This document shows, piece by piece, positions 9,230-18,755 of a stretch of DNA of 64,000 nt (positions are counted from its first letter, which is position 1; each line of letters opens with the position of its first letter). The notes below the pieces were generated by a model. It ran no database searches and was not told where the DNA came from. It saw only the letters and a list, made by a program, of their open reading frames with translations. The DNA is from Candidatus Accumulibacter propinquus (lineage in GTDB: Bacteria > Pseudomonadota > Gammaproteobacteria > Burkholderiales > Rhodocyclaceae). The stretch lies in NCBI GenBank assembly GCA_016714935.1, contig JADKBU010000010.1, positions 1 to 64,000 of the forward strand, given 5' to 3'. A program made the translations under genes and the position numbers.

Positions 9230-10776
9230 AGAATGACCACCAGCGTCGCCATGACCATCAACATCAGATAACGCGGTTGTTCGAGCAGCGACTCGATGGC
9301 ATCCGCGTAGCCGACGCCACGCCGCAGGACCCGGCTCAGCGCACCGTCGCCACTGAGCAGCAGGCGGCTCTCCAGGCGCTGCAAGCGGTTCGCGAAGGCG
9401 AACAGCGCGCGCCCGGCCAGACCATGACCGCGGATCAGTTGGTCGCTCGCGTCCGTGCCGAGCACCGGTTCATCGTCGCGCGGCGCGCCGACCAGCGGGT
9501 CGATGAAACGTTCGTCGAGCGCCCGCACGTCGCGACCCAGAGCCAGGGTCGGGCGAGTCAGCAGGCTGTTGGCCAGGGCTTCGATCCAGAAGCGTTGCAG
9601 CACCGCGGTGTAGCACCAGCGCTGCGCGGCCAGCCAACGCGGCAACGGCCGCGCCGGGCGACGCACCAGGTGCATGTACGCCGGTGCGAGCAGGAACTGG
9701 TAGGCACGCCAGGCCGCATGCAGGCCGGAATACACCGCAGCGAGCCAGAACAGACCGAGACCACAACAAAAGAACATCAATCCGACCTGCGCCACGACCG
9801 AGAAAATGAGCGCCGACTTGACGTCGCTCTGCACCAGCGCGCAGAGGCCGCCGTACAGGGCGGTCGTCAGACCGACGACGGCCAGCAGGGCCAGCAGGTC
9901 GGGCACCTGCAGCAACAGTCCCTGCAGACGACAGAGCAGGTAGACGCCAGCGTGCACCATCAGCGAGCCGTAGAACACCGCCGACGACGGTGTCGGGCCT
10001 TCGAGGGCACGGGCAATCCAGGGCGTGAATGGCAGTTGCGCCGACTTGACCAGCGCCGCCAGCACGAAACCGGCCGCCAGCAAGCGGGCCGTGACCGTGG
10101 ACATGCTGCCGTCGCCGGCCAGCCAGACCCACTCGACGGTCCCCGCCGACCACACGGCAAGCCCGATCCCGAGCACGAAACCGGCGTCGCCGACACGGCT
10201 GGCAAGGAAGACGAACAAGGCGTTGCCGGTGGCCAGCGGCCTTTCCCAGTTGTAGGCAATGAGCAGCCACGAGCTGATGCCGGCCAGTTCCCAGCCAACG
10301 AAGGCAAGCACGGCGTTGGCGGAAAGGACGATCAGCAACATGCCGGCCAGAAACAGGCACATGCCGAGGAAAAAGCGCGGGAAACCGCTCTCACGGTGCA
10401 GGTAGGTCGCCGAAAAGCGCAGCGCCATCCAGGCGACCAGGGCGACCATCGTCGCCGCCGGCAGGCTGTAGGCGTCGAGCACGAATGACAGGCGCACCGG
10501 TATCGCGCCAATCCGCAACCATTCGCCAAAGACCAGGGGCTCGAAAGCGGCACCGCCGAGCGCCGCGAGGTCAAAAACCAGCAACAGCAACAGCGCACCG
10601 AGAGCACCGGCGCTGGCCATCGCAGCGATCACCGGCTCGCCGGCGTCGCCATTGAATCGCCGCAGGAGCAGGCCGGCGACGATTGCCGCAGCGGCCAGCA
10701 AGGGCAACAGCGGCACCAGCCAGACCAGTTGCGTCGTCGCCGCGAGCGCCGGCAACAGGGCTTCCAGCCAGTCCAT
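9226..10776 (-). CDS. NuoL-like antiporter subunit, probable DabB partner of DabA
   Basis: A 516-residue NuoL/ND5-family membrane protein. TM5 Glu (FVGWELAGISSWLLI) and TM7 Lys (ALVKSAQLPFTPWI) are intact, followed by the family-typical LEGPTPSSAVFYGSLMV segment. Its start overlaps the stop of the DabA gene (TGATG), the usual arrangement for the DabB membrane subunit that pairs with DabA in DAB inorganic-carbon transporters. The C-terminal ~150 residues (from about 370) are less hydrophobic, with a short final hydrophobic helix, and may be the docking or lateral-helix region. I infer it is the direct DabB equivalent; the symbol is withheld because three other antiporter-like subunits are present. 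Confidence 0.85.
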   Translation of the reverse strand: MDWLEALLPALAATTQLVWLVPLLPLLAAAAIVAGLLLRRFNGDAGEPVIAAMASAGALGALLLLLVFDLAALGGAAFEPLVFGEWLRIGAIPVRLSFVLDAYSLPAATMVALVAWMALRFSATYLHRESGFPRFFLGMCLFLAGMLLIVLSANAVLAFVGWELAGISSWLLIAYNWERPLATGNALFVFLASRVGDAGFVLGIGLAVWSAGTVEWVWLAGDGSMSTVTARLLAAGFVLAALVKSAQLPFTPWIARALEGPTPSSAVFYGSLMVHAGVYLLCRLQGLLLQVPDLLALLAVVGLTTALYGGLCALVQSDVKSALIFSVVAQVGLMFFCCGLGLFWLAAVYSGLHAAWRAYQFLLAPAYMHLVRRPARPLPRWLAAQRWCYTAVLQRFWIEALANSLLTRPTLALGRDVRALDERFIDPLVGAPRDDEPVLGTDASDQLIRGHGLAGRALFAFANRLQRLESRLLLSGDGALSRVLRRGVGYADAIESLLEQPRYLMLMVMATLVVIL

Positions 10777-13700
10777 CAGGCACTCACCGGGCGGCGCAGC
10801 AAGGCCGGTGACAGGAGATCACGGCGACCGGCGAACCAGTCGGCCGAACGCTCCACCGCGGGCAGGGCCACGGGCTGCCCGGCGCTGTCGTTCCAGTGCT
10901 GCCAGCCGCTGGCCGGATCGAAGAGGTGGATCGCGCCGCTCTGCGGGTGCTTGGCCGCCAGGACGACCCACCGATTGCCGATCAATTCCTGCAGGGGGGG
11001 TTGCCGCTGGTAAATCGCGCTGACGATTTCCAGGTGCTGCTCGACGACGACCAGCAGCCGCATCGCCTCATGCACCTCGACCATCTGCAAGGGCAGGCCG
11101 GTACGCAGGTCTGAACTGGCACCCTGCATCACCCCGAACAGGCCGGCAAGGTTGTGCGTGACCTTGCTGCCACAACCGTATCCCTCGTTGTTCACCGTCG
11201 AAAAGTAATATTCGAGATTGATTCCCGCCCCGACCGGACCCGCCGCCAGCAGCGTCGCCTCCAGCACACGGCCGTCGGCATCGGCAAGCGGATCGTAGGA
11301 GATCAGGAAAACGCGTCGATCGAAAAACGCTCCGCGGCTCATCGCACGACGTCCCACGAACGCCGCGGCGACGGTCGCATGCCCGAGTTCGGGGCGGGCC
11401 TGCCCGATGTCGTGCCGCCGGTCAGCGAGATGCTGCTGCGCTTGTGACGGCAAGGGAGCAAGCGGTGCCGAAGCGAAGCGGCGACAGCGCTCGACGGCGT
11501 GCAGGCGCAGCGCCTCATCACAATCCTTGCGCAGCGCGGCAAAGGCTGCGCGGTGACTGGACGGAAGCTGCGCAAGGTCGTACCAGACGAAGGTCTCGTC
11601 GCAGGTATTGTGTTCGGCACTGACGAAATGCGTCGTCTCCGGAATCACGATGCCCTGTTGCGCGAGGCTTGCGCGCAGCGTCGGCCGGTTGGCCATCGCC
11701 GCGAACACGCGTGCATTCGGCCCGCCATGGCGGCCGGAACAGGCACCGCAATCGTAAGCGGCAAGATGCGGGTTGTTGCGGCTGTCCGAGCCGTGACCGA
11801 CGATCACCACCAGCGGTGCGAAGTGCGTCGTCAACCCGATACTGCGCAGGAAGCCACCGATGCGCGCGACCTGCTCCGCTTCTCCGAAGCCGAGCCGCGG
11901 CGCCTCGGGACTGGCGACACGCGTCGCTTCGTCGGCTTCGGCAGTCAGCTGGAGGCCGCCCGGCACCGGCAGGTCGAAAGCGTCCCGGGTGCGCACTAGC
12001 CAGGCCCCCAGGCGCCCCGGCGCCAGCGTTCGCGCCAGCAGCCCCAGCAGCGCCCATGGCGCGGCGGCGGCGATCAGCAGCGCGGCTGCCAGGGCGCCGC
12101 GCCGACTCCCCTGATGCAGCCTCTCCCGCCATGCCAGACGCAACCGGCGACGTCGTTGATGCACGCGCTGCGCCGCCTCGCAGCCGGGCAGCACTGCTTC
12201 ACGCACGGCATGCTCGGGACGCACCACGACCGGACACAGGGCCGTCGGTGCCTCGTCGTCAAGTCCTTGCCAGAGTATCGGCAAGCCGAAGAATCCGGCC
12301 GCACCGAAAGTCTCGACCGCCGGATTGACCTCTTCGAGGTGGCGTCGCGTCCCCTCCTCGCGATCGTCCATGCAGAACACGAACTGCGCCGTGCCGGCCG
12401 GCACCGGCGCGCGGCCGTGGTTGGCCTGCAGCGCCGCCAGAATCTGCCGCCGATAATGGTGCTCGTAGGCCAGCAGCCAGACCTCGCCACGCTGCTCGTC
12501 ATCGAGCGAGCCGGCACAGCGCAGCAGGGCTGCCGCGCCCTCCGCCCCGAGCGCACGCAGTTCGCGGCCACAAAGCCCCAGACCCTGCGCCAGGACGAAC
12601 AGCGGCCACGCCGCCAGCTCCGCACGCTCGCTGTCCTCCATACCGGCGTTGCGGGCCTCGGCAAGCGCGACGGCGACATGCCGCCAGCCATCGTGAACGT
12701 CCGCGGACGGCCAGGCGAGCTGCGGGCGCACCGCGGCGAGCAGTTCTTCCGGCAACTGTCGGTTGCCGCAGGCGTGTCGCACGGCCAGTTCGGCCGGGTG
12801 ACGAGCAAAGTACTCGCCGAGTTCGGCGAGTGGCAGCGGCAAACCCCAGACGCGGTGCACCAGATGTTCGGCATGCAGACGTTCGAGGATCAATCGTACC
12901 GCCAGCAGATCGGCCAGCCGAACCGGCGCGTCGTCGCCGGCGGCATGTGATTCCCGCCAGTGGAACATGCCGGCCCAGCCTGGCAACTCCAGCGCCAGCC
13001 GCTGCAGATAGGCGCCGGTGCGCGCTTCGTCGATGCCGAGGCGCAACAGTTCGCTCGCCATCACTTGCAACGGGTCGTCCGGCAGTGCCTCGATTTCACG
13101 CCGCGCGCCGGCAAACTCGTCGAGTTCCCAGGCCCAGTCGCTACCGGCACACGCTCGCCAGGCCGCGTAGAAACCCTGCGACTGCGCCGGGTTCTTCCAG
13201 GCGGCGAGGCCCTGATCGAGATGCGCGGCGAGATGACGGATCAGCGCCGGCTGCAGCGACTGGCGAAAATCCTCGCCGGTCAGGTGGCAGAGCAAGCCCG
13301 CCACCGTCCATTCTCCGCCCACACGGTCGAGCAACTCGCGCCAGAGGGCGACGGCAGATGCCGGCGTCGCGTCGACGCTGCCGGCGACCCAGCCGGTCAC
13401 CGGCGGCCGCGCGCCCAGCGCGCATGCCGCCGCCCACAGGTCCGCGACGGCCGCACGCTCATCGTCACCGTCAGCGGCCGCCGTGCTCAGCAGGCGCTGC
13501 CGCGCGCCCGGGTCCAGGTCGGCTTGCAGTCGTTCGAAAGCGCCCTTTTCCTCCCTTTGCCAGCGCAAGCGCGTGGCGGAAATGGCCGCCGGCGGAGTCA
13601 GCAGCGCTGCCCGCAGGACTTCGCCGCGCCGTAGCGCGATTGGCGTGCCGACACCGAGCAGTTCGTCGACCCGTGTCTGCGCTGTTTGCCGCAAGGCGGC

Positions 13701-13982
13701 ATCGAGATCGCCGGCATCCACGCGCCCCTGCCGGAACAGCTCGCGACAGCGATTTTCGTCGAGCCATGGACGCGCGCCGCTCAGACGCGATGCCTCCTTC
13801 AGGGCGTCGGCAAAAGGCAGATGCTGGAAGGCATGCAGGGTGTTGTGATGAACAAAATCGCGCAGCGGCGCCTGCGCCGGCAACAGATGCGCAAGGTGTT
13901 GCAGGCAGGCCTGCACGTGCCGCACTGCGGCCACCGACGCGGCGGTCGCGGCGGGAGTTTGCGGAGGCCCCGGCGAACTCAC
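10776..13982 (-). CDS. dabA: DabA (DUF2309) inorganic carbon transporter subunit
   Basis: A 1068-residue soluble DUF2309 protein with a GTG start directly after the upstream stop. DabA is a beta-carbonic-anhydrase-like zinc protein that, with a membrane DabB, captures CO2/bicarbonate unidirectionally. The site is visible: Cys537 and Asp539 (VFCMDDREEG), His730 (VGHGSDSRNNP) and Cys745 (AAYDCGACSGRHGGP). The His-to-Cys spacing of 15 residues equals that of Halothiobacillus DabA (H524/C539 from memory). The protein is about 200 residues longer than that DabA, with the extra length N-terminal to the Cys-Asp pair. LRDFVHHNTLHAFQ at residues ~40-53 is the family N-terminal motif. It sits in the middle of four antiporter-like subunits. 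Confidence 0.93.
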   Translation of the reverse strand: MSSPGPPQTPAATAASVAAVRHVQACLQHLAHLLPAQAPLRDFVHHNTLHAFQHLPFADALKEASRLSGARPWLDENRCRELFRQGRVDAGDLDAALRQTAQTRVDELLGVGTPIALRRGEVLRAALLTPPAAISATRLRWQREEKGAFERLQADLDPGARQRLLSTAAADGDDERAAVADLWAAACALGARPPVTGWVAGSVDATPASAVALWRELLDRVGGEWTVAGLLCHLTGEDFRQSLQPALIRHLAAHLDQGLAAWKNPAQSQGFYAAWRACAGSDWAWELDEFAGARREIEALPDDPLQVMASELLRLGIDEARTGAYLQRLALELPGWAGMFHWRESHAAGDDAPVRLADLLAVRLILERLHAEHLVHRVWGLPLPLAELGEYFARHPAELAVRHACGNRQLPEELLAAVRPQLAWPSADVHDGWRHVAVALAEARNAGMEDSERAELAAWPLFVLAQGLGLCGRELRALGAEGAAALLRCAGSLDDEQRGEVWLLAYEHHYRRQILAALQANHGRAPVPAGTAQFVFCMDDREEGTRRHLEEVNPAVETFGAAGFFGLPILWQGLDDEAPTALCPVVVRPEHAVREAVLPGCEAAQRVHQRRRRLRLAWRERLHQGSRRGALAAALLIAAAAPWALLGLLARTLAPGRLGAWLVRTRDAFDLPVPGGLQLTAEADEATRVASPEAPRLGFGEAEQVARIGGFLRSIGLTTHFAPLVVIVGHGSDSRNNPHLAAYDCGACSGRHGGPNARVFAAMANRPTLRASLAQQGIVIPETTHFVSAEHNTCDETFVWYDLAQLPSSHRAAFAALRKDCDEALRLHAVERCRRFASAPLAPLPSQAQQHLADRRHDIGQARPELGHATVAAAFVGRRAMSRGAFFDRRVFLISYDPLADADGRVLEATLLAAGPVGAGINLEYYFSTVNNEGYGCGSKVTHNLAGLFGVMQGASSDLRTGLPLQMVEVHEAMRLLVVVEQHLEIVSAIYQRQPPLQELIGNRWVVLAAKHPQSGAIHLFDPASGWQHWNDSAGQPVALPAVERSADWFAGRRDLLSPALLRRPVSA

Positions 13983-15455
13983 TCAGACTCCAAAATGCTG
14001 TGCCAGCCGGCCCACCGACGACGCCATCAGGCGCAGCAGGGGGGCTGGATAAAAACCGATGCCGACAATGCCGGCGATCAGCAGCCAGGCCGCGGCGCAC
14101 TCCGAGCGCTTCAGGTCGGCGAAGTGCGCCACCCCCGCCGGCGTCGAACCGAACGGACGCTCGGGGCCGGTCGACAGGCAGCGGATGGCGCGTAACGCAT
14201 AGGCCGCCGAGACCAGCAAAGCCATCGACAGCACCATCAGCCAGCCGCCCCAGCGGCCATAAGCGCCGACCAGCACCTGCAGTTCGGCGATGAAACCGGC
14301 GCTACCCGGCAGACCGACCGACGCCAGCAGGGTAAACACCAGGAACACTGCGAAACGCGGGGCGATGCGATTGAGCGACCCATATCCGGCGAGGTCACGG
14401 GTATGCGTGCGTTCGTAGAGCAGGCCGATCAGCAGAAACAGCAGGCCGGCGACCAGGCCATGCGCGACCATCTGCGTCAGTGCGCCGCTGAGGCCGGCGG
14501 GGTTGAGCGCGGCGATGCCGAGCAACACGACACCCATGTGCGAAATCGAGGAGTAGGCGATCATCGCTTTCAGGTCGGTCTGCCGCCAGGCCAGAACGGC
14601 ACCGTAAAGCAGGCTGACCATGGCCAGCAGCGCCAGCCCGTTCTGCAGGACCTGCACCGCCGCCGGCAAGGTCGCGGCGGCGCGAATCAGCCCGTAGGCG
14701 CCCATCTTCAGCAGAATCCCCGAGAGCAGGATGGACACCGCACTCGGCGCCTCGACGTGGGCGAGCGGCAACCAGCCATGCAGCGGCACGATCGGCATCT
14801 TGACGCCGAAGCCCAGCAACAGGCCGAGAAAGACCAGGATCTGCGTGCGTACCGGCAACTGCGCGCCGCCAGCGGCCATGTCGGCCATCGCAAAGGAGTG
14901 CCCGGGGGCGACATCGTAGAGCAGCAGCAAGGCAATCAGCATGAACACCGAGCCGCCGAGCGTATAGAGGACGAAATTGAGCGCTGCGCGATGACGATTG
15001 CCGCCCCCCAGACGGTCGATCAGGAAGAACAGGGGGATCAGCGTCAATTCCCAGCAGACGTAGAACAATGACCAGTCGCGCGCCGTGAACACGATCAGCA
15101 GCGAGGTTTCGAGCACCAGCAGAAGAGAGAAATAGAGCCTGGCGCCGCTGCGGATGCCGGTCGACGAGAAGATCGCGACGAAACACAGGACCGTCGCCAG
15201 CAGGACCATCGGCAAGGACACGCCATCGACGCCGAGCGCCAGGTGCGACCCGACTCGCGGATTCCAGGGCCGCGTGTCGAAAAACTGGATTTCGGCGCTG
15301 CCCGAATCAAAATCGACCAGCAGCAGAAACGCACAGACCATGGTCGCCGCAGCGACGAGACTCGCCAGGTGGCGCAGTAGATCGACACTGCGACTCGGCA
15401 GCAGCGACAGGACGGCGGCGCCAAACAGCGGCAACAGCAGCAAGGCTTTCAGCAT
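13983..15455 (-). CDS. NuoM-like antiporter subunit, first gene of Dab cluster
   Basis: A 490-residue NuoM-family membrane protein. The start at 15455 (MLKALLLLPLFGAAVL) puts a membrane helix at the N-terminus; a longer in-frame start at 15587 would overlap the divergent acylphosphatase and add a non-membrane leader. Conserved channel features are intact: CWELTLIPLFFLI with Glu, GFGVKMPIVPLHGWLP with Lys, and ILLKMGAYGLIR. It is the promoter-proximal gene of the cluster, with the DabA GTG start immediately after its stop. A C8 run (15488-15495) lies in its upstream region. A NuoM-type subunit upstream of dabA differs from the minimal two-gene DAB operon. Confidence 0.88.
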   Translation of the reverse strand: MLKALLLLPLFGAAVLSLLPSRSVDLLRHLASLVAAATMVCAFLLLVDFDSGSAEIQFFDTRPWNPRVGSHLALGVDGVSLPMVLLATVLCFVAIFSSTGIRSGARLYFSLLLVLETSLLIVFTARDWSLFYVCWELTLIPLFFLIDRLGGGNRHRAALNFVLYTLGGSVFMLIALLLLYDVAPGHSFAMADMAAGGAQLPVRTQILVFLGLLLGFGVKMPIVPLHGWLPLAHVEAPSAVSILLSGILLKMGAYGLIRAAATLPAAVQVLQNGLALLAMVSLLYGAVLAWRQTDLKAMIAYSSISHMGVVLLGIAALNPAGLSGALTQMVAHGLVAGLLFLLIGLLYERTHTRDLAGYGSLNRIAPRFAVFLVFTLLASVGLPGSAGFIAELQVLVGAYGRWGGWLMVLSMALLVSAAYALRAIRCLSTGPERPFGSTPAGVAHFADLKRSECAAAWLLIAGIVGIGFYPAPLLRLMASSVGRLAQHFGV

Positions 15456-15576
15456 CGCCAGACGGCGGCAGCGAGCGGTTCGAGCCGCCCCCCCCTTGAT
15501 ATTCTTGTTCTCATGGACGACGATTATGCCAGTAATGGCGACGCCCGCATCCCTTGTCCAGAGTCCGGAGTTGAAG

Positions 15577-15870
15577 ATGAGCCACACAATCTGCCGTCAC
15601 CTGCGCATCAGCGGCCGCGTCCAGGGGGTGGGCTACCGCTGGTCGCTGTGCGCCGAGGCCGAACGGCTCGGCCTGTCGGGCTGGGTACGCAACCGCCGCG
15701 ACGGCAGCGTCGAAGCGTTGCTCAGCGGCCCCATCGAGGCCGTTGACGCGCTGACCCTCTGGGCGCAGCGTGGCCCCTCGATGGCCAGGGTCGACAGTGT
15801 CGTCTGCGGCGAAGGCAACGCCGCCGAAATCGGCGCGCAGACCGGTTTCCAACAACTGTCCACGCGCTGA
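15577..15870 (+). CDS. acyP: Acylphosphatase
   Basis: A 97-residue protein that hydrolyses carboxyl-phosphate bonds in acylphosphates. The substrate-binding loop GRVQGVGYR with its catalytic Arg and the downstream WVRNRRDGSVEAL with the catalytic Asn are both intact, and length is normal for the family. The ATG at 15577 is chosen because the protein then begins just before the first strand (CRHLRISGRVQG) and a GGAG stretch lies at a suitable distance upstream. A longer in-frame opening upstream lies in antisense to the Dab cluster. It diverges from the Dab cluster and is followed 56 bp later by the peroxidase gene. Confidence 0.93.
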   Translation: MSHTICRHLRISGRVQGVGYRWSLCAEAERLGLSGWVRNRRDGSVEALLSGPIEAVDALTLWAQRGPSMARVDSVVCGEGNAAEIGAQTGFQQLSTR

Positions 15871-15926
15871 ACGAAGCAGCCGCAGAGGTCCGTGGCACCG
15901 ATTTCCGATCCGAGGTTGATTTCCCG

Positions 15927-16820
15927 ATGAATACCCCACAAGCAGGAATCCTGCTCCCTCTGCCGGTACTGGCGCGCTATCTGAGTTTCTCGCTCGAACC
16001 CGCCGCGCTCCCTGGCGAATGCCTGCACCGGCTGGCCGATCTGGTGGACGGACAACAGACGGTGGTCGGTTTGGGCAGGGCTCTGGTCTCTGCCCTCGCG
16101 GCCGAGGTCCCTGGCCTGCGCAGCTTCCCGGCACTCGCCGGACCGGGGCTGGAACTGCCGGCCACGCCGGCAGCCGTGTGGGTCTGGTTGCGCGGCGACG
16201 ACCGTGGCGAAATCCTGCATCGCGCCAGACGCATCGCACAGGCCATGATGCCGGCTTTCCGACTCGAAGACTCGCTCGATGCCTTCCAGTACGCCGGCGG
16301 CCGAGACCTGTCCGGCTACGAGGACGGCACCGAGAACCCGACCGGCGACGCTGCGGCAAGCACCGCGATCATTGGCCCCGAACGTCCGGGGGTCACGGGT
16401 TCGAGTTTCGTCGCCGTGCAACGCTGGACGCACGATTTTGCACGTTTCGAAGCCATGCCCGGCGCGCAGCAGGACCTCAGCATCGGTCGCCGACGCGCCG
16501 ACAACCAGGAAATCGACGATGCCCCGGCGTCGGCACACGTCAAACGGACGGCGCAGGAAAGCTTTGCCCCGGCGGCTTTCGTGCTGCGCCGGTCGATGCC
16601 ATGGGCCGAGGGCAACCGCGGTGGGCTGCTGTTCGTGGCTTTTGCTACCTCCTTCGATCCTTTCGAGGCGCAGTTGCGCCGGATGCTGGGCATCGAAGAC
16701 GGCATCGTCGATGCGCTGTTCAAGTTCAGCCGCCCACTGTCCGGTGCCTATTTCTGGTGCCCGCCGATGCGCAAGGGACGGCTCGACCTCTCGGCACTGG
16801 GCTTGTCAACCACCGCGTAG
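15927..16820 (+). CDS. Dyp-type (YfeX-like) haem peroxidase
   Basis: A 297-residue dye-decolourising-type peroxidase. The hallmark GXXDG motif is seen in GYEDGTENP, whose Asp assists peroxide cleavage. The proximal haem His is probably in SAHVKRTAQ, and GLLFVAFATSFDPFEAQL is the conserved distal C-terminal segment with further family residues. There is no signal peptide or Tat motif, so it should be cytoplasmic like E. coli YfeX. It acts on peroxide with porphyrinogen-like or dye substrates; the physiological substrate is unknown. It follows acyP in the same direction with a short gap and may share its transcript. Confidence 0.9.
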   Translation: MNTPQAGILLPLPVLARYLSFSLEPAALPGECLHRLADLVDGQQTVVGLGRALVSALAAEVPGLRSFPALAGPGLELPATPAAVWVWLRGDDRGEILHRARRIAQAMMPAFRLEDSLDAFQYAGGRDLSGYEDGTENPTGDAAASTAIIGPERPGVTGSSFVAVQRWTHDFARFEAMPGAQQDLSIGRRRADNQEIDDAPASAHVKRTAQESFAPAAFVLRRSMPWAEGNRGGLLFVAFATSFDPFEAQLRRMLGIEDGIVDALFKFSRPLSGAYFWCPPMRKGRLDLSALGLSTTA

Positions 16821-16952
16821 TGAGCAATCCGTACGTCGACGGGCCTCTCCAGGCCTGCCGATGCCCGGGAGGTGATGCTGCGCTGCCGACCGAGACCCTG
16901 TGCCACACCTGGCCGGCCGCTTCGGGGCACGTCGACGAGCGATTTCGGCAGC

Positions 16953-16958
16953 TATAAT
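16953..16958 (+). promoter_or_regulatory. Candidate -10 box (TATAAT) upstream of mscS-like gene
   Basis: A perfect TATAAT hexamer lies 34 bp before the ATG of the mechanosensitive channel gene, in otherwise GC-rich DNA. No good -35 hexamer is seen at the usual distance (GTCGAC around 16931 is the best match), so this would be a weak or activator-dependent promoter. Confidence 0.4.
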
Positions 16959-16992
16959 CCGGCACTGACTCCACAGCCAACCGAATTTCCTC

Positions 16993-18642
16993 ATGACCTT
17001 CTCCTGCATCTTCCGGAAAGTACCCGCAGCACTGTCGCTGTTGTTGCTTGCCTGTGGTTTCTTCCTGGCCAGTGCGGCCATTCCGGCCCCCGCGGTGGAA
17101 CAGGTCCGAGAAAAGGAGGCCACTCTCAGCTACCACTTCCGGCCGATTGTCACCTTCCGGGCGACCTTCGTCGGCGCAACGCCGGTGATTCGTGTACGGC
17201 GGGCGCTGACCCGGATCGATGCCCTGCCGCCAAACCAGATGGAGCAGCAGATCGAGCTGACGCCATTCACTGCCGATGGCACGCGCGGCTTCAACCTGCG
17301 TATCGGGGAGTTCGTCCTGTTCAACGTCCTTGAAGGCGACCTCGACCCGGAGGAGAAGATTTCGCTCGAAGCGGCAGCCAGGCGTACTGCCGGTGAAATG
17401 GCAGCGGCCCTGCAGGCGGCAGCAACGCAGCGCCATCCGATGGTGCTCCTGAAGGGTGTCGGGCTGGCGGCGGCGGCCACGCTGATCGCGCTGATCCTGC
17501 TGTGGCTGATCCGGCGCGCGACCACGCTGGTGGTCGGCCACCTGCAGCACGTGATCGAAGCCGAAGACGCCTCCAACAGGCTGCGCTGGGCGCGGCATGG
17601 CTGGTTGCTGGTACAGCGAGTCGCCCAACTGCTGATGGGTTTCCTGTGGTTGAGCGTCGCTTACCTCTGGTTGACCTACGTCCTGGCACGCTTTCCGCTC
17701 ACCGAACCCCTCGGCGACCGGCTCAGCGATTTCCTTTTCGGGCTGTTGTACACCCTCGGCGTCGGTTTGGTCAATGCCATGCCGGCGCTGACGACGGCGC
17801 TGATCATCCTGTTCCTGACCAAGTCCTTCAACGATGCGATCGGCAATTTTTTCAAGGCCGCGCGGGAAGGCCGGGTACAGGTGCCGGGCCTGCACCCGGA
17901 AACGGTCACCGCCACCCACCGGATCGTCAGCATCCTGGTCTGGGGTCTGGGAATCGCCGTCGCCTATCCGTTCATTCCGATGTCCGACAGCGACGCTTTC
18001 AAGGGTCTGTCGGTCATGTTCGGCTTCATGCTCACGCTCGGCTCGGCCGGGATCGTCAACCAGTTGATGAGCGGCCTGGTGCTGGTCTATTCGCGCGCGC
18101 TCTCGGTGGGTGACTTCGTCGATATCGGCGAAAATGTCGGCGTCGTCAGCGAGGTCGGAGCGCTGTCGACCAAGATGATCAACATGCGCAACGAGGAAGT
18201 GACGATTCCGAATGCGGTTCTGGTCGGCAGTCCGATCAGGAACTACTCCCGGCTGGCCGGTGCGCGCGGCACGCTGGTGTCGACCAAGGTGACCATCGGC
18301 TACGATACGCCGTGGCGACAGGTGCATGCCATGCTGATCGCCGCTGCCGAACAGACGCCGGGTTTGCGGGCTTCGCCCAGGCCTTTCGTCTACCAACGCA
18401 GCCTGGCCGACTGGTACGTCGAGTACGAGTTGTTCGCGCACATGGACAAACCGCTCGAACGCGTACCGGTGCTGTCGGCACTGCATGCCCACATCCAGGA
18501 CCAGTTCAACACCTACGGAGTACAGATCATGTCGCCGCATTTCGTCATCCAGCCCAGCAGCAACGTGATCGTCCCGCCCGAACACTGGCACGCGGCACCG
18601 GCTGCCCCGGAGGGCCCTCCAGCTCAACCTGAACGCCCCTAG
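16993..18642 (+). CDS. MscS-family mechanosensitive channel
   Basis: A 549-residue protein with an N-terminal signal peptide (hydrophobic run to ASAAIPAPA), a periplasmic domain to about residue 150, then several membrane helices. The pore helix and beta domain typical of MscS follow: GFMLTLGSAGIVNQLMSGL (TM3-like), ALSVGDFVDIGENVGVVSEV and IPNAVLVGSPIRNYSR. The last part (residues ~420-520) is the alpha-beta vestibule domain. Channels of this kind release osmolytes during hypo-osmotic shock. It is longer than E. coli MscS (286 residues) because of the periplasmic and extra membrane regions. It is a single gene followed by a 113-bp gap. Confidence 0.9.
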   Translation: MTFSCIFRKVPAALSLLLLACGFFLASAAIPAPAVEQVREKEATLSYHFRPIVTFRATFVGATPVIRVRRALTRIDALPPNQMEQQIELTPFTADGTRGFNLRIGEFVLFNVLEGDLDPEEKISLEAAARRTAGEMAAALQAAATQRHPMVLLKGVGLAAAATLIALILLWLIRRATTLVVGHLQHVIEAEDASNRLRWARHGWLLVQRVAQLLMGFLWLSVAYLWLTYVLARFPLTEPLGDRLSDFLFGLLYTLGVGLVNAMPALTTALIILFLTKSFNDAIGNFFKAAREGRVQVPGLHPETVTATHRIVSILVWGLGIAVAYPFIPMSDSDAFKGLSVMFGFMLTLGSAGIVNQLMSGLVLVYSRALSVGDFVDIGENVGVVSEVGALSTKMINMRNEEVTIPNAVLVGSPIRNYSRLAGARGTLVSTKVTIGYDTPWRQVHAMLIAAAEQTPGLRASPRPFVYQRSLADWYVEYELFAHMDKPLERVPVLSALHAHIQDQFNTYGVQIMSPHFVIQPSSNVIVPPEHWHAAPAAPEGPPAQPERP

Positions 18643-18755
18643 CCCTGGCCGCTGCGAATCCGGCTTGCCGACACGCCGGACTTTGACCTGGCCTGCCTCA
18701 AGACGGGCCTGAGGGCCGCACCCCGACAACATTTCGCGTTTCTTCGAAAGCCCCG

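Noticed and set aside
7514..9271. 585-codon plus-strand open frame
   Set aside because: Antisense to the Dab membrane genes; translation is rich in Gln, Arg, His and Asp, the usual mirror of hydrophobic codons.
18659..18680. Short TCCGGC/GCCGGA hairpin after the MscS-like gene
   Set aside because: Six-base stem with a 10-base loop and no T tract is too weak in GC-rich DNA to call a terminator.
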